DNA from: Hyphomonas sp. CY54-11-8
GTDB lineage: Bacteria > Pseudomonadota > Alphaproteobacteria > Caulobacterales > Hyphomonadaceae
Assembly (NCBI RefSeq): GCF_000682735.1
Contig: NZ_AWFD01000036.1
Location: 1 to 64,000 of the forward strand
Reading direction: 5' to 3'
Length of the DNA stretch: 64,000 nt
The translations under genes and the position numbers were made by a program. Each line of letters begins with the position of its first letter. The first letter of the stretch is position 1. Under the pieces are notes generated by a model that saw nothing but the letters and a program-made list of their open reading frames with translations, did not search any database and was not told the origin of the DNA. Of this stretch, positions 34,686 to 43,585 are shown piece by piece.

Positions 34686-35984
34686 ATGGCGGACATACCG
34701 ACGATGGAGTTGCCGCAGGAGGACGTGGCAAAAGCCTATGCGGGCGTTAGTCAAAACTACCGCGGCACGGTCGAGGACCCACACCCGATTTATGCAAGGA
34801 TGCGACGAGAGGCCCCCGTTTATCGGGGTGACTTCATGGCCGAGATGGGAGTGCCCTCAATCGCTCGTCCCGATGAGAGCCGGCCAGTCTACACCCTGTT
34901 CAAGCACAATGACGTAATGGCTGTACTGCGCGATGCGCGCCGTTTCACGAGCGGCTTCATTGCTGAGGGTCTGGGCGCCTTCATGGACAATTTCATTCTC
35001 ACTGGAATGGACGGCGAAGAACACAAGGCGGCGCGCGCACTCCTGACACCAGTGTTTTCGCCCAGCGTCGTAAATCAGCTGAAGGCCGAACGTATCGATC
35101 CGATCATTCGTGACGAATTCGTCCTGCCACTTGCCGCCCGCCCCGAGAAATCCGCTGACCTCATCGCTGACTTTGGACTCTGGTTCCCAATAAGAGTCAT
35201 CTATTCCCTTATTGGATATCCGGACAACGACCCGGACGCCATTTCCCAATATGCTGCCTGGGGGCTCGACATACTGGCGGGTCCGCAAGTCGATCCTTCA
35301 AAAGCGTCCCAAGCACGCGAAAAAGCGATGCATGCTGCAAAGGCTATCTATGATGCGACGCTTCCGATTATCGAACAGAGGCGTGCAATGGACGAAAGCG
35401 GCAGTGATTTGATCAGCCTGCTGATTGCCGCCGAAGAGGATGGTAACCGTCTGACTGACAATCAGATTGCGACATTCGTGCGCGGCCTGCTGCCGGCAGC
35501 TGCCGAAACGACAACGCGAACATTCGGGACTGCGATAAGCTGCCTGCTGGGCGACCCTGACCTTTTGGATCGAGCCAGACAGGATCAGTCGGTGATAGCC
35601 AAAGTTGTTGATGAAGCTGTTCGCTTCGAACCGACCGCAACTTTCAAGGTCCGGGAAGCCGCCGAGGAGGTTACAATCCGGGATGTCACCATCGAAAAGG
35701 GTGCGATGGTGTCCTGTATCGTCTCATCTGCAAACCGCGATGAGGACGTATTCGAGAATGCCAACCTCTTCGATCCTTTCAGACCGCAAAAACCGTCCTT
35801 CGGATTCGGATTCGGCCCGCACATGTGCATCGGATTGTTCGTAGCGAAAGCCGAAATCATCGCGGCGATCAACAGCTTGCTCGAACACCTTCCGGGACTG
35901 CGGCTCGATCCGAACCAGCCACCTCCCAAGGCGGTGGGCCTGCAGCTCAGGGGACCCGAGCGTGTCGATGTCGTCTGGTCATAG
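34686..35984 (+). CDS. Cytochrome P450 (paralogue 1)
   Basis: A 432-residue soluble class I P450. The heme-binding loop FGFGFGPHMCIG has C381 as thiolate ligand. The I-helix reads PAAAETTTRTF (acid-Thr pair intact), and the K-helix ExxR lies in DEAVRFEPTATFKVREAA. It should hydroxylate a hydrophobic substrate with electrons from ferredoxin. The start follows AATGGAGGAAGAAAA. It is clearly paralogous to the P450 at 39.7 kb (shared FTSGFI, MDGEEHK and GFGPHMCIG). No ferredoxin gene is adjacent, so it probably shares the ferredoxin/reductase at 18.7 and 21.1 kb. Confidence 0.93.
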   Translation: MADIPTMELPQEDVAKAYAGVSQNYRGTVEDPHPIYARMRREAPVYRGDFMAEMGVPSIARPDESRPVYTLFKHNDVMAVLRDARRFTSGFIAEGLGAFMDNFILTGMDGEEHKAARALLTPVFSPSVVNQLKAERIDPIIRDEFVLPLAARPEKSADLIADFGLWFPIRVIYSLIGYPDNDPDAISQYAAWGLDILAGPQVDPSKASQAREKAMHAAKAIYDATLPIIEQRRAMDESGSDLISLLIAAEEDGNRLTDNQIATFVRGLLPAAAETTTRTFGTAISCLLGDPDLLDRARQDQSVIAKVVDEAVRFEPTATFKVREAAEEVTIRDVTIEKGAMVSCIVSSANRDEDVFENANLFDPFRPQKPSFGFGFGPHMCIGLFVAKAEIIAAINSLLEHLPGLRLDPNQPPPKAVGLQLRGPERVDVVWS

Positions 35985-35995
35985 GTTCAAACTAT

Positions 35996-36027
35996 TTATT
36001 GAACACTTATGCCTTTATTGACTAATT
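35996..36027 (+). promoter_or_regulatory. Island operator/promoter element, copy 9
   Basis: TTATTGAACACTT (35996-36008) and ATTGACTAAT (36017-36026) lie 61 bases before the amidohydrolase start and just after the P450 stop, marking a new transcription unit. The right half is degenerate. Confidence 0.55.
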
Positions 36028-36087
36028 TTATCGATTGGGCCACGATACGCTTAATCAATTTCGCTTATCCTCGTCACGGAGATCATC

Positions 36088-37164
36088 ATGCTTATCGACC
36101 TTCACGCGCACGCGCCCCTGCCCGGTTACTACAATCAGCATCCGCACTGGGGACCGTTCTTCGAGAAGCACCCGGACGGAGACGTTAAACTGCGGGTTGG
36201 TCACTGGATTCTGACGCTCGGCTCTCCGGAACGCAGAGCGTTGGTCAAGGCTGGCAAGGCGCCGTCAGTTGAGGAGTATTTTGCCGGCTGGGCCAATGCC
36301 GAAAACCGCCTCGCGAAAATGGATGCAGCCGGACAGGACGCTCAGGTCGTTTCAGTGCCGTCGCATTGCTACATGTATTGGGCGGAAGAAGAATTTGCCA
36401 TTCCGTATGCGCGGAAGGTCAACGACGTCACGCGAGAATATTGCGATCAGCAACCTGATCGCCTGTTCGGATGGTGCACGGCGCCGCTCCAGAATCCCGT
36501 GGCTGCGGCTGCCGAGATCCGGCGAGCCTGCACAGAACTCGACATGAAGGGCCTGGTGGCCGGCGGCTCGAATTTCGGCGGCCTCGAGTTTGACGACCCG
36601 GCCATGGACCCTGTTTGGGAAGCGTTGTGTGATGTCGATCTGCCGATGTTCATCCACGGTTACAATCAGTCGGTGACCTGGGGCGAGGATGCCAATACCG
36701 ACCGGTACGAAACGACTGCGATTGTCGGTATGCAGTATGACGAAACCAAATGCTTCTGGTACATGATCAATGGCGGCGTTTTCGACAGATTTCCGAACCT
36801 GAAAGTGTACATCACGCATGGCGGCGGATACGTGCCCTACCAACTGGGCCGGCTGAACGCGACGAACCGCAATCTGGATACCTATCACAATAAGAAAGAC
36901 ATGGTGGACTATCTGCCAAATTTTTATTTTGACCTTGAATTGCATGAACCGGTCATGCGGCAGGCTGTCCTTGAACTGATCGGCGCCGACCGGCTTCTCT
37001 ACGGCTCGAATTTTGGTGGATCCGACGCCGTCCGGCACGATCTAACTGATGGCCTCAAGATTTCCAGTGAAGACCTGGAGAAGATCCGCTGGAAGAATGC
37101 TGCCGAGCTTCTGCGGATAGATGTCAGCAAGATGGGCCGGGCACGTCAGGTCGAAGCGGCATGA
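36088..37164 (+). CDS. Amidohydrolase-family (ACMSD-like) metal-dependent hydrolase/decarboxylase
   Basis: A 358-residue TIM-barrel enzyme of the amidohydrolase_2 group. The metal-binding N-terminal DLHAHAP (HxH), the strand-5-region FIHGYN, YITHGGGYVPYQLGRL and the late LYGSNFGGSD (Asp) are placed as in ACMSD-type non-oxidative decarboxylases and related hydrolases. It acts on a carboxylated or cyclic diketone intermediate in such pathways; the substrate is unknown. The long stretch before FGWCTAPLQ has no signal peptide, so it is cytoplasmic. A second, longer family member occurs at 46 kb. Confidence 0.87.
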   Translation: MLIDLHAHAPLPGYYNQHPHWGPFFEKHPDGDVKLRVGHWILTLGSPERRALVKAGKAPSVEEYFAGWANAENRLAKMDAAGQDAQVVSVPSHCYMYWAEEEFAIPYARKVNDVTREYCDQQPDRLFGWCTAPLQNPVAAAAEIRRACTELDMKGLVAGGSNFGGLEFDDPAMDPVWEALCDVDLPMFIHGYNQSVTWGEDANTDRYETTAIVGMQYDETKCFWYMINGGVFDRFPNLKVYITHGGGYVPYQLGRLNATNRNLDTYHNKKDMVDYLPNFYFDLELHEPVMRQAVLELIGADRLLYGSNFGGSDAVRHDLTDGLKISSEDLEKIRWKNAAELLRIDVSKMGRARQVEAA

Positions 37165-37278
37165 CAGATGCATGGGCAAACTATGAATTCTTGCACGTAA
37201 GGTCCAGTTTCCGCTTTAATATCAAGCCGAATACCTCCAATTTCAAGCCATCAGGCTACTCATGAGGCTTCCTGAGTT

Positions 37279-37974
37279 ATGACAGACGCTTTATCTGACG
37301 ACGATGCGGGACGCGGCAGCTTTTCGGCAGCCAACGCCGACGATCATACTGAAATCAAGGCTCGCGTTAGAAATGTCGTCAAAGACCAACCGACGCGGCC
37401 TGACCCACGATCGGAACGAACCGTCGAGCATATTCTTCAAGCGACGTTCAAGCTACTGCGCGAAGGCGGAAGCGAAAAACTGACAATCCGGTCTGTCTGC
37501 AACGAGGCAGAGATTTCGCGCGGCACCTTCTATCGCTATTTTGAATCCAAAGAAGACCTTATGGATTCAGCAACCCGCTATCTACGCGATCAGACGGATG
37601 CGGGCGTTTATGCATCTGTGGAGGGGCTCGAAGACCCGATCGAGCGATTCCAGAAGTTTCTCGACTTTGCGTTGGACAATCCGGGCACACGGAGTTCATC
37701 CCGGCTGCTCGATACCGAGCCTGAATTCATCCTCAGATATTTCAGAGAGAATTTTTCTCATTTCAAGAACCGACTGTCCCGCGCGCTCGAGCCTGTCTAT
37801 GACAGCTGGGAAAGTGAGCTTGGGGCGGAAATCGATCGAGAGCTCGTCTCGGAGCTTTTCGTCCGGTTTGCCCTCAGCGCGACACTTGTGCCGATCGACC
37901 GGGATCGAAAGAATATGGCGCAGGAGCTAAGACGCCTTGCACGCCTTATTCGCACGGCACCCAAAAAGGAATAG
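37279..37974 (+). CDS. TetR/AcrR family transcriptional regulator
   Basis: A 231-residue regulator. The HTH lies unusually late, at residues about 70-95 (SEKLTIRSVCNEAEISRGTF, then YRYFESKEDL), after a charged, probably disordered N-terminal extension of roughly 45 residues. A ligand-binding C-terminal domain follows. The palindrome copy B begins 33 bases after its stop and precedes the FAD-oxidoreductase/P450 operon, so it could be a local repressor of that operon; the other TetR is an equal candidate. No copy of the ten-member dyad is seen directly upstream. Confidence 0.88.
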   Translation: MTDALSDDDAGRGSFSAANADDHTEIKARVRNVVKDQPTRPDPRSERTVEHILQATFKLLREGGSEKLTIRSVCNEAEISRGTFYRYFESKEDLMDSATRYLRDQTDAGVYASVEGLEDPIERFQKFLDFALDNPGTRSSSRLLDTEPEFILRYFRENFSHFKNRLSRALEPVYDSWESELGAEIDRELVSELFVRFALSATLVPIDRDRKNMAQELRRLARLIRTAPKKE

Positions 37975-38006
37975 TCGTTAGCGATTTGCCGTTTCGGTGC
38001 CGGTGG

Positions 38007-38025
38007 GTTTGACCCCGAGTCAAAC
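38007..38025. promoter_or_regulatory. 19-bp palindromic operator, copy B (putative TetR site)
   Basis: GTTTGACCCCGAGTCAAAC has 7-bp perfect arms and differs from copy A (14057-14075) at only two positions. It is about 110 bases before the FAD oxidoreductase start. Confidence 0.7.
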
Positions 38026-38135
38026 GAAACAGCCCGTCGTCACGTTGGCATTGGCGACGAATTCCATACGGTAGCCCTCCAGAACAGCGCGCGCGAGTTC
38101 AGATAACAGCCAGTGTCAAATTGGCGGGAGGAACA

Positions 38136-39716
38136 ATGAATACGTCGTCAGGGTCATATGATGCGGTCATCGTAGGCGGCGGCCATAACGGCCTCGTTGC
38201 GGGCTGCTTTCTGGCCCGCGAAGGATACAAACCTGTAATCCTCGAAGCACGTCACAAGATCGGCGGTATGGCATCATCGGAATATGCCATTCCGGAAGCG
38301 CCCCAACATTTGATTCATCCTTGCGCAATCGAGCTGGCATCCCTTCGCGGTGGGACGATCCCTCAGGATCTGGAACTCGAGCGTCATGGCTTCAGGATGA
38401 TTGAGTGCGATCCGGCCTACGCCTACCTGCACACCGATGGATCATCGCTCTGCTTTTTCCGTGACGTGCAACGGACGGCTGACGAAATTCGAAAATACTC
38501 GGAAAAAGACGCCCAATCCTATTTCCGCTTCGTACAAACCCTCGGTGCGCTGGCCAGCATCGTCGGCCCCATCATGAAAGCGGATCCGACCCGGATGGGG
38601 TTCAAGACGGTTTATACCGCCGCCCGCAACGCACTGAAGAACAGGAAGCTGAAAGGTGACCTGATGGCGTTTTTGACCGGTTCAGCTGCCCAAGTTGCCG
38701 AGGAGTATTTTGAGCATATTGCTGTCCGTTCTGCTGTCGCCGGGTTTGCCGGCGGCGCTGGCCCGATCGACAGGGATTCCAGCTCGCTCGGCTTTCTGTT
38801 GTTCGCCATTCTGCATTCAACCGGATTTGGGCGGGTCGAAGGCGGTATGCAGCAATTGTCGAACGCGCTCGCTTCGCGCTTCGAAGAACTTGGCGGGACG
38901 ATCATCAAGGATGCCAAGGTCGAGGAAATCATCTCGGAAGGTAAGACCGTTCGCGGTGCCCGCACAACGGATGGCAAAATCTATTCGGGCAAGGTGGTCA
39001 TTGGTGCCTGCCACCCTCTCGTTACCATGAACCTTGTCACTGAGGGGGAAATGGACCCTCAGCTCATGACTCGGGTGCGTCACGCTCCGCGGGCGGCTCA
39101 CGGTTCCTCGCCTTTCCGCATGGACCTCGCTCTGAACGGCCGGGTTAAATGGGAACACCACCAGAAAGAGCGCAAGGATGGAATCGATCTTCGTGTGCCG
39201 ACAGTTATGATCGGGACCATCGACGATGCGGTCGGGAATTTCCAAGCGGCAAGCCGGGGCGAGTTGCCATCCAAGCCCTACAGCTGGTTCACGACAACAA
39301 CCGGCGCCGACCCAAGCCAGGCTCCCGATGGGCAAGACGTCCTCTATTTCTACCCCGTCGCCTGGCCCGCTCGCCCGAGGGATGGCTGGGCCATTGCCCG
39401 ACCGAAATCGGCAGAGGTTTGCATGGACTGGGCACGCAGCATTTTTCCGGACATCGATTCAAAAGTTATTGGTATACGGATTGAATCTGCCGACGAACTT
39501 GAGCGACGCCTGAACGTGCCTGGTGGCAGCTTCGTGCATACCGATGTGACCCTACTGCGATCCGGTTCAATGCGTCCGGCAGCGGGCCTTGCCGGCGACC
39601 TACCAGTATCCGGCCTAATTTTCGGCTCTGCCGGCGGTCCGGGCGGAGGGGGTGTCTCGGGCGTTCCCGGTACAATCGCGGCGAACCGCGCCATCCGCCA
39701 CCTCAAGAAACACTAA
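38136..39716 (+). CDS. FAD-dependent phytoene-desaturase-like oxidoreductase
   Basis: A 526-residue flavoprotein. ATG 38136 follows GGGAGGAACA; the ATG five codons upstream lacks a site. The FAD motif VIVGGGHNGLVAGCFLAREG is at the N-terminus, followed by EARHKIGGMASS. The C-terminal FAD-binding region GLIFGSAGGPGGGGVSGVPG is typical of the carotenoid-desaturase/PDH group (ELL-like NAD(P)/FAD oxidases). It likely dehydrogenates or isomerises a hydrophobic ring or side-chain substrate. It heads a five-gene operon (FAD enzyme, P450, NTF2-like, DapB-like, MDR) preceded by palindrome copy B. Confidence 0.87.
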   Translation: MNTSSGSYDAVIVGGGHNGLVAGCFLAREGYKPVILEARHKIGGMASSEYAIPEAPQHLIHPCAIELASLRGGTIPQDLELERHGFRMIECDPAYAYLHTDGSSLCFFRDVQRTADEIRKYSEKDAQSYFRFVQTLGALASIVGPIMKADPTRMGFKTVYTAARNALKNRKLKGDLMAFLTGSAAQVAEEYFEHIAVRSAVAGFAGGAGPIDRDSSSLGFLLFAILHSTGFGRVEGGMQQLSNALASRFEELGGTIIKDAKVEEIISEGKTVRGARTTDGKIYSGKVVIGACHPLVTMNLVTEGEMDPQLMTRVRHAPRAAHGSSPFRMDLALNGRVKWEHHQKERKDGIDLRVPTVMIGTIDDAVGNFQAASRGELPSKPYSWFTTTTGADPSQAPDGQDVLYFYPVAWPARPRDGWAIARPKSAEVCMDWARSIFPDIDSKVIGIRIESADELERRLNVPGGSFVHTDVTLLRSGSMRPAAGLAGDLPVSGLIFGSAGGPGGGGVSGVPGTIAANRAIRHLKKH

Positions 39717-39744
39717 TCAAACTGCCTCCACGGAGATCCATATC

Positions 39745-41025
39745 ATGCCCTTTGCCGACCATTCAGATGCCCTCGAAAGAGCATACAGGGACCTGTCCGC
39801 AAACTATCGCGGTATGGATGTCGACATCTACGAGATCTGCAAGGAGAAGCGCCAGACAGAGCCCGTCATGAAAGGCGATTTCATGCGCTGGCTGAAGGTG
39901 CCCACGCATGCTGACGTTCGTCAGAAGTTCGAGACCTTTGCCGTGTTCAAATATGAAGACAATCGCAAGGTCCTTGCAGACGCTAAAACGTTCACCAGCG
40001 GTTTCATCCGGGATGGGCTCGGGTCGTTTTTCGGCGGCGACGGTCTCATCATCCTGGCCATGGACGGTGAAGAGCACAAGAAGACCCGCTCACTTCTCCA
40101 GCCTGTCTTCATGCCGGCAAATGTGAACAAGTTCAAAGCGGAAATGGATCGTTGCGCGCGCGAGGACTTCCTGAACCATATTGTCGACGACAAGAAGGCC
40201 AATCTGATGAATTTCGGCCTCTATTATCCGGTCCGTATCATCTACCAGTTGATGGGCTTTCCGCAGGAGGCGACAGGCAAGTTTTATGACTATGCGGCGA
40301 TGGGTCTGAAGATCCTGGCCGGGCAGAAGCTCGACCCAGCCGAAGCCGAGAAGGCACGCGAGGAAGCCAACGCGGTCTCAGGAGGATTGCTGGATCTTGT
40401 TGTCGACCAGGTGGCCCAGCGTCGGGCTGAAGGCTCTGATAACAATGACCTCATTTCCCAGCTCGTCCGCGCGGCCCATGAAGGCGAGCAACTGACCGAT
40501 CACGAGATTGCAACCTTCCTTCGGTCGCTGGTGGCAGCCGGCGGCGAAACGACGTCGCGCACCTTTAGCTCGACCATGACACTTCTCCTCCAGCGGCCCG
40601 AACTCCTTGACCGCGCCCGAAATGAACGCAGCCTCATTCCTGCAATCATCAATGAAGCGATCCGGTTCGAACCTGTCGCCACGGTCAAGGTACGCCAAGC
40701 CGCCGTGGACACGGAGATCGGCGGGGTCAAGATTCCCGCGGGCTCAATGGTTCAGTGCATCGTGGCCTCAGCCAATCGCGACGAAGCGGTGATGGAACGA
40801 CCAGATGAATTTGACCCGGACCGCAAGACACCGATGAGTTTCACATTTGGCTTCGGTCCTCACATGTGTATCGGCCAGTTCATCGCCAAGCTGGAACTCG
40901 AAGCTGCGATCAACGCAGTCTTCGACCTGCTTCCCAATATCCGTCTCGACCCCGACAAACCGGCGCCGGAAATCAAGGGCGGTCACCTGCGAGGCGCAGG
41001 CGATGTGTATGTCATCTGGGACTGA
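39745..41025 (+). CDS. Cytochrome P450 (paralogue 2)
   Basis: A 426-residue class I P450. The start at 39745 follows CGGAGATCCA; the longer upstream frame overlaps the previous gene. Heme loop FTFGFGPHMCIG has C375 as ligand. The I-helix reads VAAGGETTSRTF, closer to the standard AGxxTT than paralogue 1. The ExxR lies in NEAIRFEPVATVKVRQAA. High similarity to the P450 at 34.7 kb indicates duplication followed by specialisation. It is second in the operon after the FAD enzyme, suggesting consecutive oxidation of the same molecule. Confidence 0.93.
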   Translation: MPFADHSDALERAYRDLSANYRGMDVDIYEICKEKRQTEPVMKGDFMRWLKVPTHADVRQKFETFAVFKYEDNRKVLADAKTFTSGFIRDGLGSFFGGDGLIILAMDGEEHKKTRSLLQPVFMPANVNKFKAEMDRCAREDFLNHIVDDKKANLMNFGLYYPVRIIYQLMGFPQEATGKFYDYAAMGLKILAGQKLDPAEAEKAREEANAVSGGLLDLVVDQVAQRRAEGSDNNDLISQLVRAAHEGEQLTDHEIATFLRSLVAAGGETTSRTFSSTMTLLLQRPELLDRARNERSLIPAIINEAIRFEPVATVKVRQAAVDTEIGGVKIPAGSMVQCIVASANRDEAVMERPDEFDPDRKTPMSFTFGFGPHMCIGQFIAKLELEAAINAVFDLLPNIRLDPDKPAPEIKGGHLRGAGDVYVIWD

Positions 41026-41066
41026 GCGATCAAACACCACACACCAACGTAAACGGGACACATGCC

Positions 41067-41423
41067 ATGAGCGCTCCGGATAACGACCCCTATACCAGCT
41101 TCATTCATGCGCAGGTGAGCGCCTGGAACAACGGGGACAAAGAGGCCTTTCTGGCCGCCTACAAATCAATTGCGCCGGGCAAGCTGACAATCGAATATGT
41201 TGGCCGGACTCCCCCGACGGATGGATGGGCGGTGCTTGAGCAGATGTGGACGAATACCAACGCAATCGTGAACATCGAGGAATGTGTGCTGATTGCGAAC
41301 GGCAACGAAGTCGCCTGCCACAACCGCAACCACATGCCATCTCGCGATATGACCATCGAAACGATTGAAGTCTATTCATTCAATGGCGAAGATCTCGCCA
41401 TAAGATATTTCGTAAAACAATAG
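41067..41423 (+). CDS. SnoaL/NTF2-like protein
   Basis: A 118-residue cone-fold protein. The pattern HAQVSAWNNGDKEAFLAAYKSI near the start, followed by a beta-rich half ending YSFNGEDLAIRYFVKQ, fits the SnoaL/NTF2 superfamily (isomerases, hydratases, cyclases, binding proteins). An acidic residue in the cavity could serve in isomerisation like a ketosteroid isomerase, but no catalytic assignment can be made by eye. It lies between the P450 and a DapB-like reductase in the same operon. Confidence 0.75.
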   Translation: MSAPDNDPYTSFIHAQVSAWNNGDKEAFLAAYKSIAPGKLTIEYVGRTPPTDGWAVLEQMWTNTNAIVNIEECVLIANGNEVACHNRNHMPSRDMTIETIEVYSFNGEDLAIRYFVKQ

Positions 41424-41459
41424 ATGCCGCGCTCCGCTCGGCAGGAAGGCCACTAAGTC

Positions 41460-42587
41460 ATGACGCAACGACTCAAAGTCATGGTCTGGGGGCCAGGAAA
41501 GCTTGGCAGTATAGCAATCTGGGAAATCCTCCAGAACCCGGCATTTGAACTGGTCGGGGTCGGCGCGTATTCAGACCGCAAGCAAGGTGTTGATGTTGGC
41601 GCCCTGCTCGGACTGCCCGACATCGGACTGCTTGCAACCACGGACCGCAAGCGCCTGATGGGCGAACACGCCGATTGCATCATCTACACCGCGCATGATC
41701 GCGGCACCTATCACACGGACGAGGAAATCCTCGAATTGCTCGCAAACGGCCATAATGTCATTACGCCTTTGCCGTACCAGAACGCCCATCTGTTTCGCGA
41801 AGAGGCCTTCACCGAAAAACTGCACGCGGCGTGCCGAAAGGGACAATCGGTCTTTCATGCCACTGGGATTGATCCGGATGTTGTCAGCGACAGGGTTTTG
41901 ATGTCACTGACCGGTCTTTGTACCGACATTCAGTCGATTACCATGCAGGAATATTGGAATTGCGGATCCGCCAATCCCGATTCGCTCAAAATGGTCGGGT
42001 TCGGGGACACTCCGGAACAGGCAGAGTCCAAGGAGCTGCCGGCTAGAGTTGCTGAGAATTTTCTGCGATCAATCGGCGCGACAGCTGAAAAAGTTCTCGG
42101 GCGACCGTTTGATGATATCCGGCTCGTTCATGAATACATCAGAGCGCCGCATGATCTCGCCACTGCCTTGCCTATCCGGGCCGGCCAGGTGGCCCGCATT
42201 GCGCACCGGATCGAGGGATACATTTCCAGTAAACCATCAGCACCATTCTTCGCTGTTGAGTACAACTGGCTGATGGATGATGTCATGCTGCCTCAAACCG
42301 TTCGGCCGGGGCAGTATTACCAGATCGAGATCGAAGGGCGCCCTTCAATCAGGGCCAGCATCGACTTGAAGACCTCACTGGAAAGCGAAGCCCCTTTCTA
42401 TGACGTTGGTTCGATGAAATCCGAACCGAGCTATCACGCGACCATCGCCCCTTGCCTGCAAGCGGTCACGCATGTCTGTCGCGCCGGGCCTGGAATCCTG
42501 CCATCGTTCGGCCCGGGCCTGCATTGGACACATGACTATGCCAGCCCGGTATCTGATGTGGATGCAGTTGTGAACACCCGAACATAA
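41460..42587 (+). CDS. DapB-like NAD(P)-dependent dehydrogenase
   Basis: A 375-residue Rossmann protein related to dihydrodipicolinate reductase-like and 2,4-diaminopentanoate dehydrogenase-like proteins. Its N-terminal motif MVWGPGKLGSIAIWEIL is the dinucleotide site. Close relatives occur in mycobacterial and sphingomonad catabolic clusters without a proven substrate. The middle segment FHATGIDPDVVSDRV is typical of this group. The operon position suggests reduction or oxidation of a P450 product. Confidence 0.78.
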   Translation: MTQRLKVMVWGPGKLGSIAIWEILQNPAFELVGVGAYSDRKQGVDVGALLGLPDIGLLATTDRKRLMGEHADCIIYTAHDRGTYHTDEEILELLANGHNVITPLPYQNAHLFREEAFTEKLHAACRKGQSVFHATGIDPDVVSDRVLMSLTGLCTDIQSITMQEYWNCGSANPDSLKMVGFGDTPEQAESKELPARVAENFLRSIGATAEKVLGRPFDDIRLVHEYIRAPHDLATALPIRAGQVARIAHRIEGYISSKPSAPFFAVEYNWLMDDVMLPQTVRPGQYYQIEIEGRPSIRASIDLKTSLESEAPFYDVGSMKSEPSYHATIAPCLQAVTHVCRAGPGILPSFGPGLHWTHDYASPVSDVDAVVNTRT

Positions 42588-42595
42588 GGCAAACG

Positions 42596-43585
42596 ATGAC
42601 TGACCATGTTGCGGTTCGCGGTGACGCTCTGGGCGCCCCGGAAGACTATGATCTCGTTTCCTTCGATCCGGGTATGCCGGGACCAGGAAATGTCCGGTTC
42701 CGCATCAGGGCAGCGGCTGTCAATTTTGTCGATGTCCTGGTTGCCAGCGGTCGCTATCAGGTGAAACCTCCGACACCCTTCATTCCGGGGGCCGAATGCG
42801 CAGGCGAAGTCGAAGCCGTCGGCGAAGGCGTGACAGGACTAGCGCCCGGCGACCGCGTGTTTACGAGCCGAATGGGCGGCGGCGCCTTTGCCACTGCATC
42901 AATTGCACGAGCCGAAGAACTGATTCCCTATCCAGACACGTTGAGTTTCGAGGAGGGCGCAACATTCAAGGTCAGTTTCACCACCGCCTACCTCGCACTT
43001 GTGGATCGAGCAGGTCTCAAGCCGGGCGACACCGTGCTGGTGCTTGGGGCTGCTGGTGGGGTGGGTCATGCTGCCGTGCAGATAGCCAAGGCGCTCGGGG
43101 CACACGTCGTTGCTTCGGCCTCTACAGAAGAAAAACGTGCGCTCGTCCGAACGGCTGGTGCCGATCATGTTCTCGACTCCCGGTCCGCGACCTGGCGAGA
43201 CGACCTGAAACATGTGCTCGACGGCAAGGCGCTGGACATTGTCGTCGATCCAGTCGGCGGTGAGGCAACAGAACCCGCCTTCCGTTCTCTCGGCTGGCGC
43301 GGTCGCCATCTGGTTATCGGTTTTGCGGGCGGATCGATTCCGAAAATCCCGACCAACCTTGCTCTTGTCAAAGGCATCTCCCTTGTCGGTGTCGATATCC
43401 GCCAATTCATGCTGTTTGAGCCGGACGCGGCAGCTCGAAACATCGCTCGGTTGTTCGACCTACACCAGCAACATGGCATCAAGCCGCATATAGGCAGACA
43501 GTTCGCGCTTTCCGATTTCGCCGCTGCCATGAACCTGGCCGCATCCGGCTCATGCACCGGACGCATTGTTCTCAATATGGACTAG
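42596..43585 (+). CDS. Zinc-less MDR-type quinone oxidoreductase/enoyl reductase
   Basis: A 329-residue medium-chain dehydrogenase/reductase of the NADPH:quinone-oxidoreductase group. It has GroES-like N-domain PGAECAGEVEAVGEGV and Rossmann motif VLVLGAAGGVGHAAVQIAKALG. The structural-zinc cysteines are absent. It could reduce an enone or 2-enoyl-CoA, or oxidise NADPH with quinones. It is the last gene of the five-gene operon and shares a CTAG with the convergent MFS gene, so both stop codons overlap. Confidence 0.87.
   Translation: MTDHVAVRGDALGAPEDYDLVSFDPGMPGPGNVRFRIRAAAVNFVDVLVASGRYQVKPPTPFIPGAECAGEVEAVGEGVTGLAPGDRVFTSRMGGGAFATASIARAEELIPYPDTLSFEEGATFKVSFTTAYLALVDRAGLKPGDTVLVLGAAGGVGHAAVQIAKALGAHVVASASTEEKRALVRTAGADHVLDSRSATWRDDLKHVLDGKALDIVVDPVGGEATEPAFRSLGWRGRHLVIGFAGGSIPKIPTNLALVKGISLVGVDIRQFMLFEPDAAARNIARLFDLHQQHGIKPHIGRQFALSDFAAAMNLAASGSCTGRIVLNMD

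Noticed and set aside
43582-43585. Shared CTAG giving both stop codons of convergent genes
   Set aside because: A neat overlap but common in compact genomes; noted in the gene entry only.
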